From: Heliopora coerulea
Taxonomy: Eukaryota > Cnidaria > Anthozoa > Scleralcyonacea > Helioporidae
Direction of reading: 5' to 3'
NCBI GenBank assembly: GCA_030142905.1
Contig: JASJOG010000080.1
Coordinates: forward strand, 1,335,001 to 1,399,000
Length of the DNA stretch: 64,000 bases
Each line of letters begins with the position of its first letter. Within the stretch, counting starts at the first letter, position 1. Of the stretch, positions 34,406 through 45,225 are shown piece after piece. A model generated the notes under the pieces. That model was not told the DNA's origin, did no database searches, and saw only the letters and a list, made by a program, of their open reading frames with translations. A program made the position numbers and the translations under genes.

Positions 34406-35565
34406 AGCATCGTACCAACATGTATTATCTAACCCCAACTTAGGATGTTGGTGGCTTACCGCGCTTTGAACCGGGATCTAAATACTTAAATTTTAAGTTA
34501 ATTATTTTTACTTCCATTTTATTACATTGGGATAATTTTTTTTGGTATATCACCTTTAAAAAGAGGTTAGATTGTTTGCTCACCTTTACATACAAGAATA
34601 GCCCCCAAAGGGTTTTAACAGGACCGTTTTGACTCTACCTATGATGGTTTGGTTTGCGCGTGTCTTTGAGAACGTGCAGTTAGGAGATTAGTCTAGGAGA
34701 ATGTGGGGCAAGGGGGTGGTTGAAGTTATCAGATGTGATCAATGTAAGGAAGAAGGAGATAGGAGGCTAGCATTGGGATTTTTTCGCTCTCAAGTTCAGC
34801 AGTTTTCCACCATTTAGTATTTTACTTTTCCACAGTGTTTACTCTGTCTAACAACAGACATTTCAGGGGCGAATACAGATTTTTTAGAAATTAGGGAAGG
34901 AAAATATTATTTTTACAAATTCATGCGCCAATGTGGCGTTTTAGTAGAAGGTTTTTTATGCTAAAGTCGTTTCCGGTGTTCTTTAAACTTGAATTTCTTC
35001 TACTCACTCTTTGTTTTCTTTACTGTTTGTTCTAATTCTCTTTCAAAACTTATCCTCAATCTTCTTGGTTGTCAACTATATCAATGTTTGTGTTTTGTAA
35101 TCGAGCAAAAAGTCACAAGTCACAACTAACCGGCAAAAAGCAAGGCTCGCGTCCGGTGCTCCACTACTTGAATCCGTCCCCAAACGTTAACTCAGCAAAA
35201 GGAGATATCGGTGTGTTTAAGGGTTAAAATACAAACTGCCTTGGTTTGTGATTTTCAAGGTAATAAAAATTACGTCTAAATTACAATTACCTTATATCTT
35301 GACACCATTGCCTACACCGTTGTCAGCACAGACTAAAACCTCATCTTGTATAATACATATTCTTGTGTGTTCAGAGATGTCTAAAAAACCCCCAAAAACC
35401 AGTAATACAATAAACCTCAACTGTTAGCCAATGAATCTAGGCGTATACGACCATATGTTTGTTGTTTGGGTTTTCATCCATAACAAATTGTCAAATCAGG
35501 TGACCAAGCACAAGTTTCTGCTCGTTAGTTATAACAATATTTTTTATGATATATCGAAACAAGCG
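34406..35565. other. Intergenic, nothing recognised
   Basis: No convincing ORF or repeat. Confidence 0.35.
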
Positions 35566-35567
35566 AG

Positions 35568-35685
35568 CCAAAGTAGCCCCAGTCTCTGCTCCTCCACCCC
35601 ACCCTGTACAAGCAGACAGTACGTTCACGGGAGCAGAGCCTCTGCAGAATCCCAGCCGCACAGGTCCACCAGCAAGAGGGCCCCA
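35568..35685 (-). repeat. Reverse-orientation relative of the gene A/B 5' block
   Basis: 'gggagcagagcctctgcagaatccc' and 'acaggtccacc' correspond to the complement of the A flank ('gggactctgcagagactctgctccc', 'ggtggaccggt') and of the B flank. Similarity spans about 110 bp. It may be a leftover 5' end of a third gene copy on the minus strand, or all three may be copies of a short dispersed repeat. No ankyrin exon follows on the minus strand. Confidence 0.45.
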
Positions 35686-36217
35686 AGAATATATGGGTGG
35701 GTTACTTTTTGCTTTATTCTCGCAGAACAGTCCTGTTTACTTTCATGTGGCTCACGTCTGTCGGTTTTCAATGACGATACCACGCAGAATCGCACACAAA
35801 ATGTATTGACCTTAAACATCTCAAAAATAATCCGTCGCTCAAGAGTTAACAAGTAGCCAAACGAACTGGAAATGGCATTCATTTCACATTACCTTTTTTA
35901 GCTGACTTTCTGCAAATTTTTGCAATTAAATTACCTTAATTATTCTCGTTCTTGTGAAAAAATTCTCTTCAACTATCACCACAAAAACAAGGCGAGTTAG
36001 ACTAATTTAAATGTATTTATTATCTTATAATAAAAGAAGTTAACCATAAGCAGTGTCAGTGGTTGCGATGATACAGGATGTGACTAGTATTCATACGGGC
36101 TGGGGGCCTGGGGTCTTCGTACATAATCTGGTTCGCAAAGGCTCGTTGGACCTAGTGTCGTTGCTCATCAGTAGCGTTCATGCCGAGGATACCTAAAATT
36201 AGTCAAGCCAAATCATC
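35686..36217. other. Intergenic, nothing recognised
   Basis: No gene seen. Confidence 0.35.
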
Positions 36218-36230
36218 GATAAGCGATATC

Positions 36231-36359
36231 ATGTTCTTTATACGCATGCTGTCGGCGATTAGAAGGTTACGGCGATAAGAAGGTTACGGGTCGATTCCCG
36301 TTAGGGACTCAGAAAGTTTTTCTGAGAGAATAGATTGAGAGCATGCGTATAAAGAACAT
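36231..36359. repeat. 129-bp inverted-repeat element with B-box-like core
   Basis: ATGTTCTTTATACGCATGCT (36231-36250) and its exact complement (36340-36359) form 20-bp arms. The loop holds 'gggtcgattcccg', like a pol III B box, and an internal 'gaaggttacgg' duplication. The 17-bp word GATAAGCGATATCATGT overlaps the left arm (36218-36234) and recurs at 36394-36410. Confidence 0.65.
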
Positions 36360-36563
36360 CACATAACTACCAAGCTACTATAATTACACCATTGATAAGC
36401 GATATCATGTAGTTGTCCAGAGAATCGGAGGAGACAATAGCCTCTGAAGGTCTGCCCCGTTTCTTAAGTGCACAGACCCCTAGCAGCACTCTCTTGTTCT
36501 CTTCAATTTCGATGGCCGCAAGTCAGCCAATAGAACTTTCTTCGATGGTAAACGTTTCTGCCG

Positions 36564-37147
36564 GTGGACTCTAGTTTTCAGCCGACAATGTCCACGCCTT
36601 CGCTCTCGACGTCGGCCATGTTTTTTGCACCTCGCTTCGGTTTGTTCGCCCCAACGAGATCTTTACCGCCGGTCAGTAGCGCACCTTTGTCCAAACCGTC
36701 TGTGATTGCACTGTCACCGCGGAGTCATGCTTTTCCGACTGTTTCAGTCGCGCCAAGTATGATCAATTCCCCTTCTTTTGTCATTCTGATTACCGTGAAC
36801 TTTACCAACGAGTCATCGTCTGCTGTGCAATCCCCTCTTCCAGGGTGCTATTCCATGGATCACCCTCCCTACCCAGCCTTTGTCATCGGGCCTGGGTTTC
36901 ACCCCGTTTCTGCTAAACCCGTGTCCTCAATCGTTGCTAGAGAATTTGTTGACTTGGCCCGTTTGATTTACGACTCCTCGGACTCTGACCCCCATCTTTC
37001 TCCCTAAAGGACGATCGTATTGTGCTCCGCTCGACTCGCCGAAAACGAGAGATTACTGACATCGTAACATGGGTACAGGCGTTCTCCATTTGCTCACTAG
37101 TAATAGTTTCCTATTACACGTCACAAGCTACCGATTTACTACAGTAC
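36564..37147 (+). pseudogene. DIRS-like element, first ORF (5' part)
   Basis: An ORF to 37007, then one frameshift, reading on to about 37147 with TDIVTWVQAFSICSLV and a final DLLQY. Features match the Gag-like first ORF of DIRS elements in invertebrates: a Pro/Ser-rich start, an 'FVIGPGFHPVSAKPVSSIV..EFVDLARL' segment, then 'R+I.DI..W.qAFs'. The protein resumes at about 38663, so a 1.5-kb sequence has split it. Not functional. Confidence 0.65.
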
Positions 37148-38662
37148 TAGTAATACGTGCATGCAACAACCCCTTGCCCACCATTCCAATATATCTCTCA
37201 AGAATCCAAGTAACATTGATAATTTTTCAAAATTGTCAAAAAGAAAAATCCTCCATTCTATAACTGGAAGAAGGTACGCAGTATAAGAAAAACACAGCAT
37301 TTGGACACTGTAACAAATTCTGTCCAGCATGTAAATGTTGAAACACTTTTGTGTCACACCCAAGATTAGATTGACAAAGGCGAGAAACGTCAGACAGCGG
37401 GAGGGGTGCTAAGAATAAAAATGTAACAAAATATCGCTCAAGAATCCAAGTAACAGATAATTTTCCAACTTGTCAGAAAAATCGTCCTTACTATAACTGG
37501 AAGACGGAATGAAATAATAATAATAAAAAACACGCACAATTCGGCCTCAAATTAACAACCTTCATAGCTTATATTTAAACTGCTTGTCGTCATATTTATG
37601 ATTAAAATTTCGATTAAGTTTTATTAAAACAAAACGTTTGGTGAGAATAACCTTAAATGGCTTAATGAATGGTAAGAGATCCGTTCTGACAATTCTATTG
37701 CTAAACTATGGATGTTCGTATCAAGACCCGGTATTAGTTGCGATCTTGAGGTATTTTGAGTCATTTTCCAGTCAAACTTTTCACTCATGTTGCTTTAAAG
37801 AAAGACTTTTTATTATATGGCCAGGCTTTTGGTCTTAAAACTGGAGCATCCTCAAAGGTTACCGGTCGGCGATAATATTTGGTACAAAAAGTCTCCCTTA
37901 GGAAAGAATGAAGTCGGAAAGCCACTTTTGAAAGCTGCGCAAAACAATTCCGTTCGCAGAACTTGTATTTCAAAGCTACTCGATTCAGACTTACCTCTGA
38001 TTGTCTGGCTCAGGTAAGTGGATACCAGAACGCGAAAAGTTTCGAGATTTATACAAATCAGCATCTATTCAACTTCAGCGAAGAATGTCGTTTACACTTA
38101 GTCGCTCAGCAAATGTTCCGACAGCAAGCGAGTTCCTTTACGTCTTTTGTTCATATTTATCAGAAAGAACAAAGACATAGCGTTGCTGGAACAGATGGAC
38201 AGTTGGCCAATGCATATTCCAAGGAGCTAACTTTGGGAACTGCTGTTTCAAGTCATAAATTGTCCAGATACTAAGATGGCATCCAAAAGTGAAACCAGTC
38301 GCATGCACCAAGAAAGCCATTTCTTTTGTCGCTCTTAAATCATTTACTGGCTTCAGGGTTCATATGATGTAAACAACGTCTGAGAGATCCATAAAACGGA
38401 AAAAGAACGAGACCAAACCGATTTGCTTCAATACGGACCTAAGTAACGTAAGGTTTGGTCAAAAACATACAAGTCCACGGCCTTCTTGAGTGACCGGAAT
38501 CCATGGATATATACCTATATATACCTATATATACCTATATATATATAAAGATAGATACGCAATGCAAAAATTTTTCTCCCTAGTCACCACGCGTGTAAAA
38601 GGACTCCACGCACGTCGAGATTAGTACCCTCGCACCGCGCTTCGCGCGCTGGGCGAGCGGAC
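37148..38662 (+). mobile_element. Insertion in the DIRS element carrying a DUF3504-like recombinase fragment
   Basis: Lies exactly between the DLLQY and KLLILYTSQQFPG codons of the interrupted ORF. From about 37870 to 38120 (one frameshift) it encodes NIWYKKSPLGKNEVGKPLL, SVRRTCISKLLDSDL and QVSGYQNAKSFEIY. This order (WYk..PLGkn...HS.R+t.is.LL....q.sGh.n..Sl..Y) is the C-terminal half of the tyrosine-recombinase-derived DUF3504 domain known from Crypton elements and from ZMYM2/QRICH1. The left part (37192-37515) contains a ~80-bp direct repeat 238 bp apart ('gctcaagaatccaagtaac'). No terminal repeats found. Confidence 0.6.
38505..38548. repeat. (TATATACC)n short tandem repeat
   Basis: Imperfect TATATACCTA units, about four copies, ending in a TA run; inside the nested insertion. 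Confidence 0.8.
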
Positions 38663-39070
38663 AAACTGCTGATCCTTTACACGTCTCAGCAATTCCCAGG
38701 AACTTCTGGCTGACTTACGACTTGTCGCTTCGTCGGGATGTGGCAGCTCGAAAATTGACGGACTGGTCCCGCATGAACACGGAATTATTAAATTACCACT
38801 CTGCGTTTGCGCCTGCGATTCAGCGACGTCGCTACCAGAAGCCATAGGAACTCCGTCTTCGTCGATCCTGTGTCACTCATGGGACGGTGGTCGTTGTTCG
38901 AGTTCCTTTCGCTAGTGTTGCTTCAGGCACCCGTGTGACATGCCAGGCTGTTTAGGGGGCCACCGTAACTCGGTATACCATGCTCGCCCCTTTGACAACC
39001 CACCTGAATCTTCCACGCGCTAACAGGGACAACCATCTTGAAAACGGTCACGGGATCACTGGCGGAATTA
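38663..39070 (+). pseudogene. DIRS-like element, first ORF (3' part)
   Basis: Continues the split ORF with KLLILYTSQQFPG, RRDVAARKLTDWSRMNTELL and NYHSAF. It then degrades into a frame with CHSWDGGRC, equivalent to the cysteine-rich end of the DIRS first ORF. Stops and frameshifts are present. Confidence 0.6.
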
Positions 39071-39189
39071 GCCTTCATCTAGGAAGTACGCTAAGGCTCA
39101 CACTGGGGTCCGAGTCACGGCACCGTTATTACTCATCCACTTATTCGACAGACGACTGAATGTTCGGTTAACAAAGCGCTCTTCCTCAA

Positions 39190-40330
39190 TCTTCAATCTC
39201 GGTGTTTGTTGTCCCCACACGCGTTGCGAATTGCAGATCACGGTCGCCTGTTAGGTATGCGCTGGCGCAGTCGATTCTACGTTGACCTTATTCTCCTGTT
39301 TGGCCTGCGATATGCCCCTTTATCTTTGATTAGGTCGCCTAAATGGTTGAGTGGATATTCCGTAACAACTACCCTCCCCGTTAACTATTCCACCAATTAG
39401 ATGACTTTCTAACGTTAGGTCCCGTAGCAGTTCCGAGTGCGCAAACGTTGCTATCGCTCTCATCGTCTTCTCTCGCCTGGGTTTGCCGCTACACTCGAAC
39501 AAATGCAAAGGTAGTACAACTTGCCTTCTCTTTCTGGGTATTGAACTGAATTCGTTTGCGCAGATCGCTTGTCTTCCCGACCACACGTTTGCGGTGACCC
39601 TCTCGTTACTCCACCAGTGGGCTACCAAGCGATGGTCCACTCGCAAAGAATTGGAGTCATTGATTGGCATACTTCACCATGTCTGCAAGATCATCCCCTC
39701 TGGTCGCGCTTTCTTAAAGCGTATGATCAACCTGCTCTGCGCCTTCCGATCTCCTCACTATTCGATACGCCTTAACGCAGCGTTTCATCGCGACCTAGCA
39801 TGGTGGCTAGACTTCTTCCGGTCGTTGGACGGCGTCGGCTATTTCCGTATGCCCTTAATTTATTCGCTTTCCGACCTCTTCGTGGCGTCCGATGCCGCCA
39901 GCTAAACGGGTTTCGGCGCATTGTGGCGCATGGCGTGGTTTGCTGGAGTGTGTCCGGAAGCGTCGGCATCTTCCTCCATGGTCGACGAGGAGCTTTTTCG
40001 CATAGCAGTTGCTGCACACGTGTGGGGTGAGCGGTGGGTGAGACAAAAGGTGGAGTTCCTCTGTGATAATGCGGCTGTCGTCGCCGTCCTCAACTCATGT
40101 TCATCTCGCGATCACGCTATCATCCACTTGGTGAGGCGACTTACCCTCGTTGCGTGCCAGCATCATTTTTCTTTTTCCGCAAGGCATGTTCCCGGTTACC
40201 GCAACACCGCAGCTAACGCTTTATCACGTTCTCATTTCCAGGAATTCCACCGTTTGGTGCCGATATCAGACCCCCGCCCTGCATCGGTACTTCAACGATT
40301 GCTCCGAGACCTGTGGCCACTCAGCTAGAA
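39190..40330 (+). pseudogene. DIRS-like reverse transcriptase / RNase H
   Basis: Begins in the middle of RT: LLGMRWRSRFYVDLILLFGL, where the upstream RT fingers are missing or unreadable. A frameshifted stretch retains 'LDDFLTLGP', the catalytic YxDD region with Tyr lost. Then 39483-39905 gives LFLGIELNSFAQIACLPD, RKELESLIGILHHVCK and WWLDFFRSLDGV, and 39921-40328 the RNase H and tail: EELFRIAVAAHVWGERW, FLCDNAAVVAVLNS, FSARHVPGYRNTAANALSRS. This order is diagnostic of DIRS/Ngaro-type elements. At least three frameshifts or stops. No tyrosine recombinase ORF follows it. Confidence 0.8.
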
Positions 40331-41301
40331 TAGCAATTCTTTGGCTTCCTTGCTAAATGTTTCGCCGGGTAGGACTTCATTAAACCAACTATTGCCACAC
40401 TTGTGGGTTCCTTTCTGGTCATTATGTAACTTATGGTCTTGGAACGAGCCTCTAACAGCTGAAAAGTTTTCTCAAACACGAGACGGAAAGAATTTGATCA
40501 ATGATCAAACACTCAGAAGAGCCATTGAAAAATGACATGAAACTGAATTTTTTTAGTTGTTGTTCATAGTCTTTGATTGAAGGGTAAAACATTCTTTGGA
40601 TTGTTTGATGTACCTACCGAAAAAAACCAACATTTTTGGACAAAAATGACATAAAATGCCACGGTCAGGTTATCAAAAATGTGCACCGCACCTATTTTCT
40701 GTTGGTCCAATTTCAACAGCCTCTCTCTTTTGGGTTCGTCTTCTTCACAATAACATGTGATAGAATGTCGCACCCACGTGGGTACGTAGGGGCAGCTAAC
40801 CCTCTAGCAGGTGACTAAGGGGACATGCGGAGGCAGCCATGTGGCCCACCAAACGTCAGACCATTTCATTAATATCTTGTTTGGGCATTAAACCATATAA
40901 TATTTGAAAATGATGAACTCCAGAGCTGTTTTTCTTTCCTTTTTATAGTTTGGACCTCTATTTCCCAAAATAGTATTAATTTGTTGGTTTCTTAAACTCT
41001 TTCCTAGAGGGAGCTCTCACTTGACGAGCAAAATCGTCTGACGTTAGCCTGAAAATCGTCTGAAAAGAACTGTGGGAAAATCTTGTGCAAGCCCCCCAAA
41101 AAACCAGAAGGATGGACCCCCGTTCTCATCCTGGTTTGGACTTAAAACTGTTGGGAACTGCTGCGAAAAAGAATAATTACTTGTCAGCAGATATCATTTT
41201 ATTTGCTTTACTTAGACGTTCCAACGACAAGTAGTTAAATATTAATGTGTGTCCTTCTATCAGTCACTTTTCATGTTAATTCAAAACTTATTCGTAATGT
41301 T
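40331..41301. other. Intergenic; one dispersed-repeat piece
   Basis: No gene. At 41006-41075 the minus strand reads CTGACGTCAGACGATTTTGC-like text ('ctagagggagctctcacttgacgagcaaaatcgtctgacgttag' on plus), a repeat related to the 'ctggctaa.gccaga' words near 2430 and 4450. Confidence 0.4.
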
Positions 41302-41575
41302 GGGGGTGCACTAGTTGGCACAGTGTTAGTGCATGTGTCTCTCACCACTGTGACCTGATTTTGATTGCGGATCCGTGCAGTTTCCTGATCAAAATTACCT
41401 TGATCAGCTGTGAGAAGAGTGTTGCCCAGTTTGAATCTTCCAAACATCACAGGTTTTTACCGAGTACTTCGGTTTCCTTATGTAGTAACACTGAACCCAT
41501 GGAGGACCCCTAGCTAGGACAACTAAGTAAACTGATTAGGTTGTTCAATACAAATAAACTTTACTTACTAACTCA
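41302..41575 (+). mobile_element. tRNA-derived SINE
   Basis: The head 'gggggtgcactagttggcacagtg' carries a degraded A box and 'tttgattgcggatcc' stands in B-box position. The body contains CCGAGTACTTCGGTTTCCTT, close to the 'ccgggtactccggtttccc' block of widespread marine-invertebrate SINEs, followed by 'agtaacactgaacccatggagga'. The tail runs 'aggttgttcaatacaaataaa'. About 270 bp, old. Confidence 0.65.
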
Positions 41576-44500
41576 CTTAAACATTCATAAGTGCTTAATC
41601 ATGTCAGTGGAAACAAAACATGTAGTTGACAACAGGAGTAGAAAGAGTCGGATATCTAAGTACTTCCATAAACTGAAATGTCTAATCACATGTGCCGATT
41701 AGCCACTGCTAGTGACGATCACTCGAGCGTCAATCTGTCTTCCGTCGAACTCTGCCGAAACTATTAATCCCGCCTCACTCGTACGATGAAAGCAGAAGAT
41801 CATCGCACAAGTAAAATTCACTGGGGATCCGGCGTAAATCAAAAGAAAGCTCAAGCGAGAGACAAGAAACTTTGTTTTCTATTTTTTGTCGTTATTATAC
41901 TTGCGCAAGTAGTTTTGTTTATACCGTGTGTTGGTGATAATGACGTTGTCTCTCAGGAATACCTATTTTGTCCTGTCTGGTTTTTTTGAACTACTTATGG
42001 GCTTGCGCTTGGTTCACTCGTGTGACCAGACTTTAGATCAACGTCAGGGTATCCTAAACGCATCATCAGACTTCTTATTCCTGCTATTTTCAACCGCACT
42101 TTGCATGACATAAGCTGAGAAGAAATTATTTGGTAACACAAAAATCATCGTTCATACAGTAATAATCGCAATGTGTCAATTATCAAAAATTATTTTCTGT
42201 TTAAGTTTTCTCTTAAATATGGAAAATACAGTCGTAAAAGGAACGTACTCTAACACATGTCGTTACGTAAAACAGTCATACGACTAAAAAGACATTCCAA
42301 AACATTCAATTGTGCCCTACAAACAGTTCTTGCGACTCCAAATTTTTTGGTTAGAAGGAGACCATCAACGTGGCTACAGTATTGTATTATCAGAAATGTC
42401 GTGACAAGAAACCACATGAACAAATAACTGTTCTACAAAAATACAAAGACCTTTGTGTGATTACTTAACTTTGACAATATAAACCATCGTTGAAGAAGCA
42501 ACTTTAAGGCACAATATCAATTCCCTCAATCAAACAATTTAACCTGTCAAGACCCAATATCAAATTTATTCAAACATTATCCCAAAAACGAAACAAAAAA
42601 TTTTACTCAGCCATTCATCACTCTATCCTCGCTCGCTAGCTTTCTTTCTGTCGCCTTCATAAACGTCACACAGCAGATAATCTCTATAACACAAATGTCA
42701 ACGTCTCCAATATTTGATGTCTTTTGCGTTCTTGCGAACCTGCACTGTTTCAGTTTGTATACAAATAAGTTCACACATATTCAAATATTCATGATCTTTC
42801 ATATCAATAAATATTATACAAAACTGCGTGATTGTAAGGATTTGACTTTTGCGGCGTCCCCTAAGTTTTCTTGATAAATAGAATTCTCCACTTTCTAAAG
42901 CTGTCTTAAAAAGTTCGAGTGCATTGACATACCACCTTTTGGCTTGTGAATTATTCACAAACCTTTCAACGATGTTTGCTTGGGAAATGTCTGCGTTCAA
43001 AGCATAAAGTCAAAATAATAACCAGACTTTCCTGCATCATCGGACAATGGTTTCGTCTTTAGACGATGTAATACATCACACGATGAGAGAGAGATGTATA
43101 CGAATAATATCCATAACATTTAATATTTCTTAATATTGTTCCAGTACACGGTGAAAGCTTGGACTAACTGTATTTTTCTGTCATTCCGCCATTGAGTTAT
43201 CGTAGGTGATGTTGTTTCCCTATCGAATACTACAGATAGATGACTTATATAGCAGTCCTTGAATACTTTCCAGTACCAATTTTCAAAAGTAATTTCACTT
43301 CATCTTCAGTGTGGCCAGTCAGAAGTTTTTCTTTCAATTCACTCCTCATCTCAGCCTTCAAAATCCTCTTTGTTGAGCGTGCAAGGGCGTAAATTCATGT
43401 AAAAAAGGTGGGTGGGGGAGGATGTTTCTTAAAAACAATTACTGCTTGAGTTCGAAAATAATTAGTGCTTGCGTGGTAAGAATTTAAGGGTTCTAAGCGT
43501 AGGAAACCCTGCATTGGTGTGAGGCCATAAGGATAGAAGAAAACAAAGCCAAATAATGTGCACTGTTCTCGTGTTTTAATGAACTTTAGATTGATTACTA
43601 GGTCGATCTACTACCTTGTTAAAAGGCAAACACATGATATAGTTAATAAGTCAATAACTAAAAAACAATGAATGAAAACCCCTCAAGAGCGTTCGTTTCT
43701 TGTTGTCTGTGAAGATATAACCTGCAGGCCGAGTGTAGTAGTCAATGCAAGTATTACGGATCATCGGTCGCGAGACGATTCGAATCCTTCACGAAATAGT
43801 TTTTATTTATTTTCTTTTCTTTGCACTCAAATTATTTCACTCTGTAGTGTTTTATTTTCTTCGAGCTTTCGTAAAGAGAAAAGTCAGAGTATAATGGGTC
43901 AAATTAGGGTATAAACGAGACGGTAAATCCGCTACTGAGACGGTCAAGTTAGGGTTTTGGTTTGGGTTAGATGACCTGGACAATCCGTCGTTAAATTTAA
44001 GCCAAGAAGAGAAAAAAGATAAAAGATTTTCACTGTATATTTTGTTGATACAACTTTACGGAGTTAGGGCGCAGAGGATACACTTGGGGAAGGCGAGAAA
44101 ATTAGGACGGCAAAGACCGTTTGGGAAGGCAAAGTCCGGTATCGAAAGAGACGACTGCGACGGTGCGGGAAAGACAGTCACACAGACGTATCTTGTAACT
44201 GGCTTATGCAATTACTGACGAAGTAACCAACAGAAAACAAGGCACAGCAAATGTAATATTTGAATAAATCAATTAGAATACTACATCAGATAATCTCAAG
44301 TTCCTTCGAAATTCTCAAGTTCAAAAGTTTGGGGGTTGATAACAATCGTCATCCCCCATCCGTCTAAAAGCTGGGGAGATATATCCCCTTTATTTCCCCC
44401 ATGATTTACTGCAGTTGCCGCGGGGTATTTGCATGCATGTAGAGATTGACAATTTGAGTAATACTCCTCCTAAAGCCGTAATCGATGGTGATGTTCACTT

Positions 44501-45165
44501 TTTCTAAATTTATCAGTTTAATATGAAATAGCTTCAACACGATAAACAAAAATTCCAGGTCTGCTCTTGAGAGGTCTGTCTAACTTAAATTGACAGAAGT
44601 GACAACACAAAGCGAGAAACTTTGGCACCGAAAAACTGGCTGACTGGCCTTGAGATAAGAAAAAATAAGTAAAAATTAGAAGGGGTTTGTATTCATTTCT
44701 AATTTGCTTAAATGTCGGATTGCAAATGCACGAAAAGATGCAATTTATAAGGAGGTTGTACCAATGACAATAGCCAAATTGTCGCTAAAGACCTAACTCG
44801 TGAATTTGCTGCAATTCATTCTTGTATACAATTTTTCAACAGTCACGTCAATGATTTTTCAAACTTGAAGTTGAAAAGCACCTATGCGATCGAAAATTGC
44901 ACTTTGAATCAGCGATACCCAATCTTGGGCCAAAAGCACCAACCTGGCCTGACGATCTGTCACCCAACGAACAAATCGGCTATTGTTGGTCCTTTGCAAC
45001 TCTTTAGACCACTTGTATTCATATGCAAAACAACCCATCTGCAAGACAACTGGGAAGTTCCGACGATCAACAGACCGAATAATTCATGTAAATCCTTTTG
45101 TTCGTGAGTATTTTTCCTTCAACAGCAGAAGAAATGCAAGTTGTCTGTACTTTCAAACCCGGCTT
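41576..45165. other. Intergenic, no recognisable gene
   Basis: Only short unrecognised ORFs (41786-41989 with a hydrophobic run; 42698-43000 minus). 41855-41975 and 46655-46770 look loosely alike: a hydrophobic stretch followed by 'ctcaggaatacctattttgtcctgtct' or 'ctcaggaatacttacattgtcttatct'. A degraded tRNA-like word pair lies at 43724-43790. Confidence 0.35.
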
Positions 45166-45225
45166 TTATACTGGTGTATTATACTGGTGTATATTTTTAT
45201 ACTGGTGTATTATACTGGTGCTCGA
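45166..45225. repeat. TATACTGGTGTAT tandem repeat
   Basis: Four imperfect copies of 'tatactggtgtat' within 60 bp. Confidence 0.7.
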
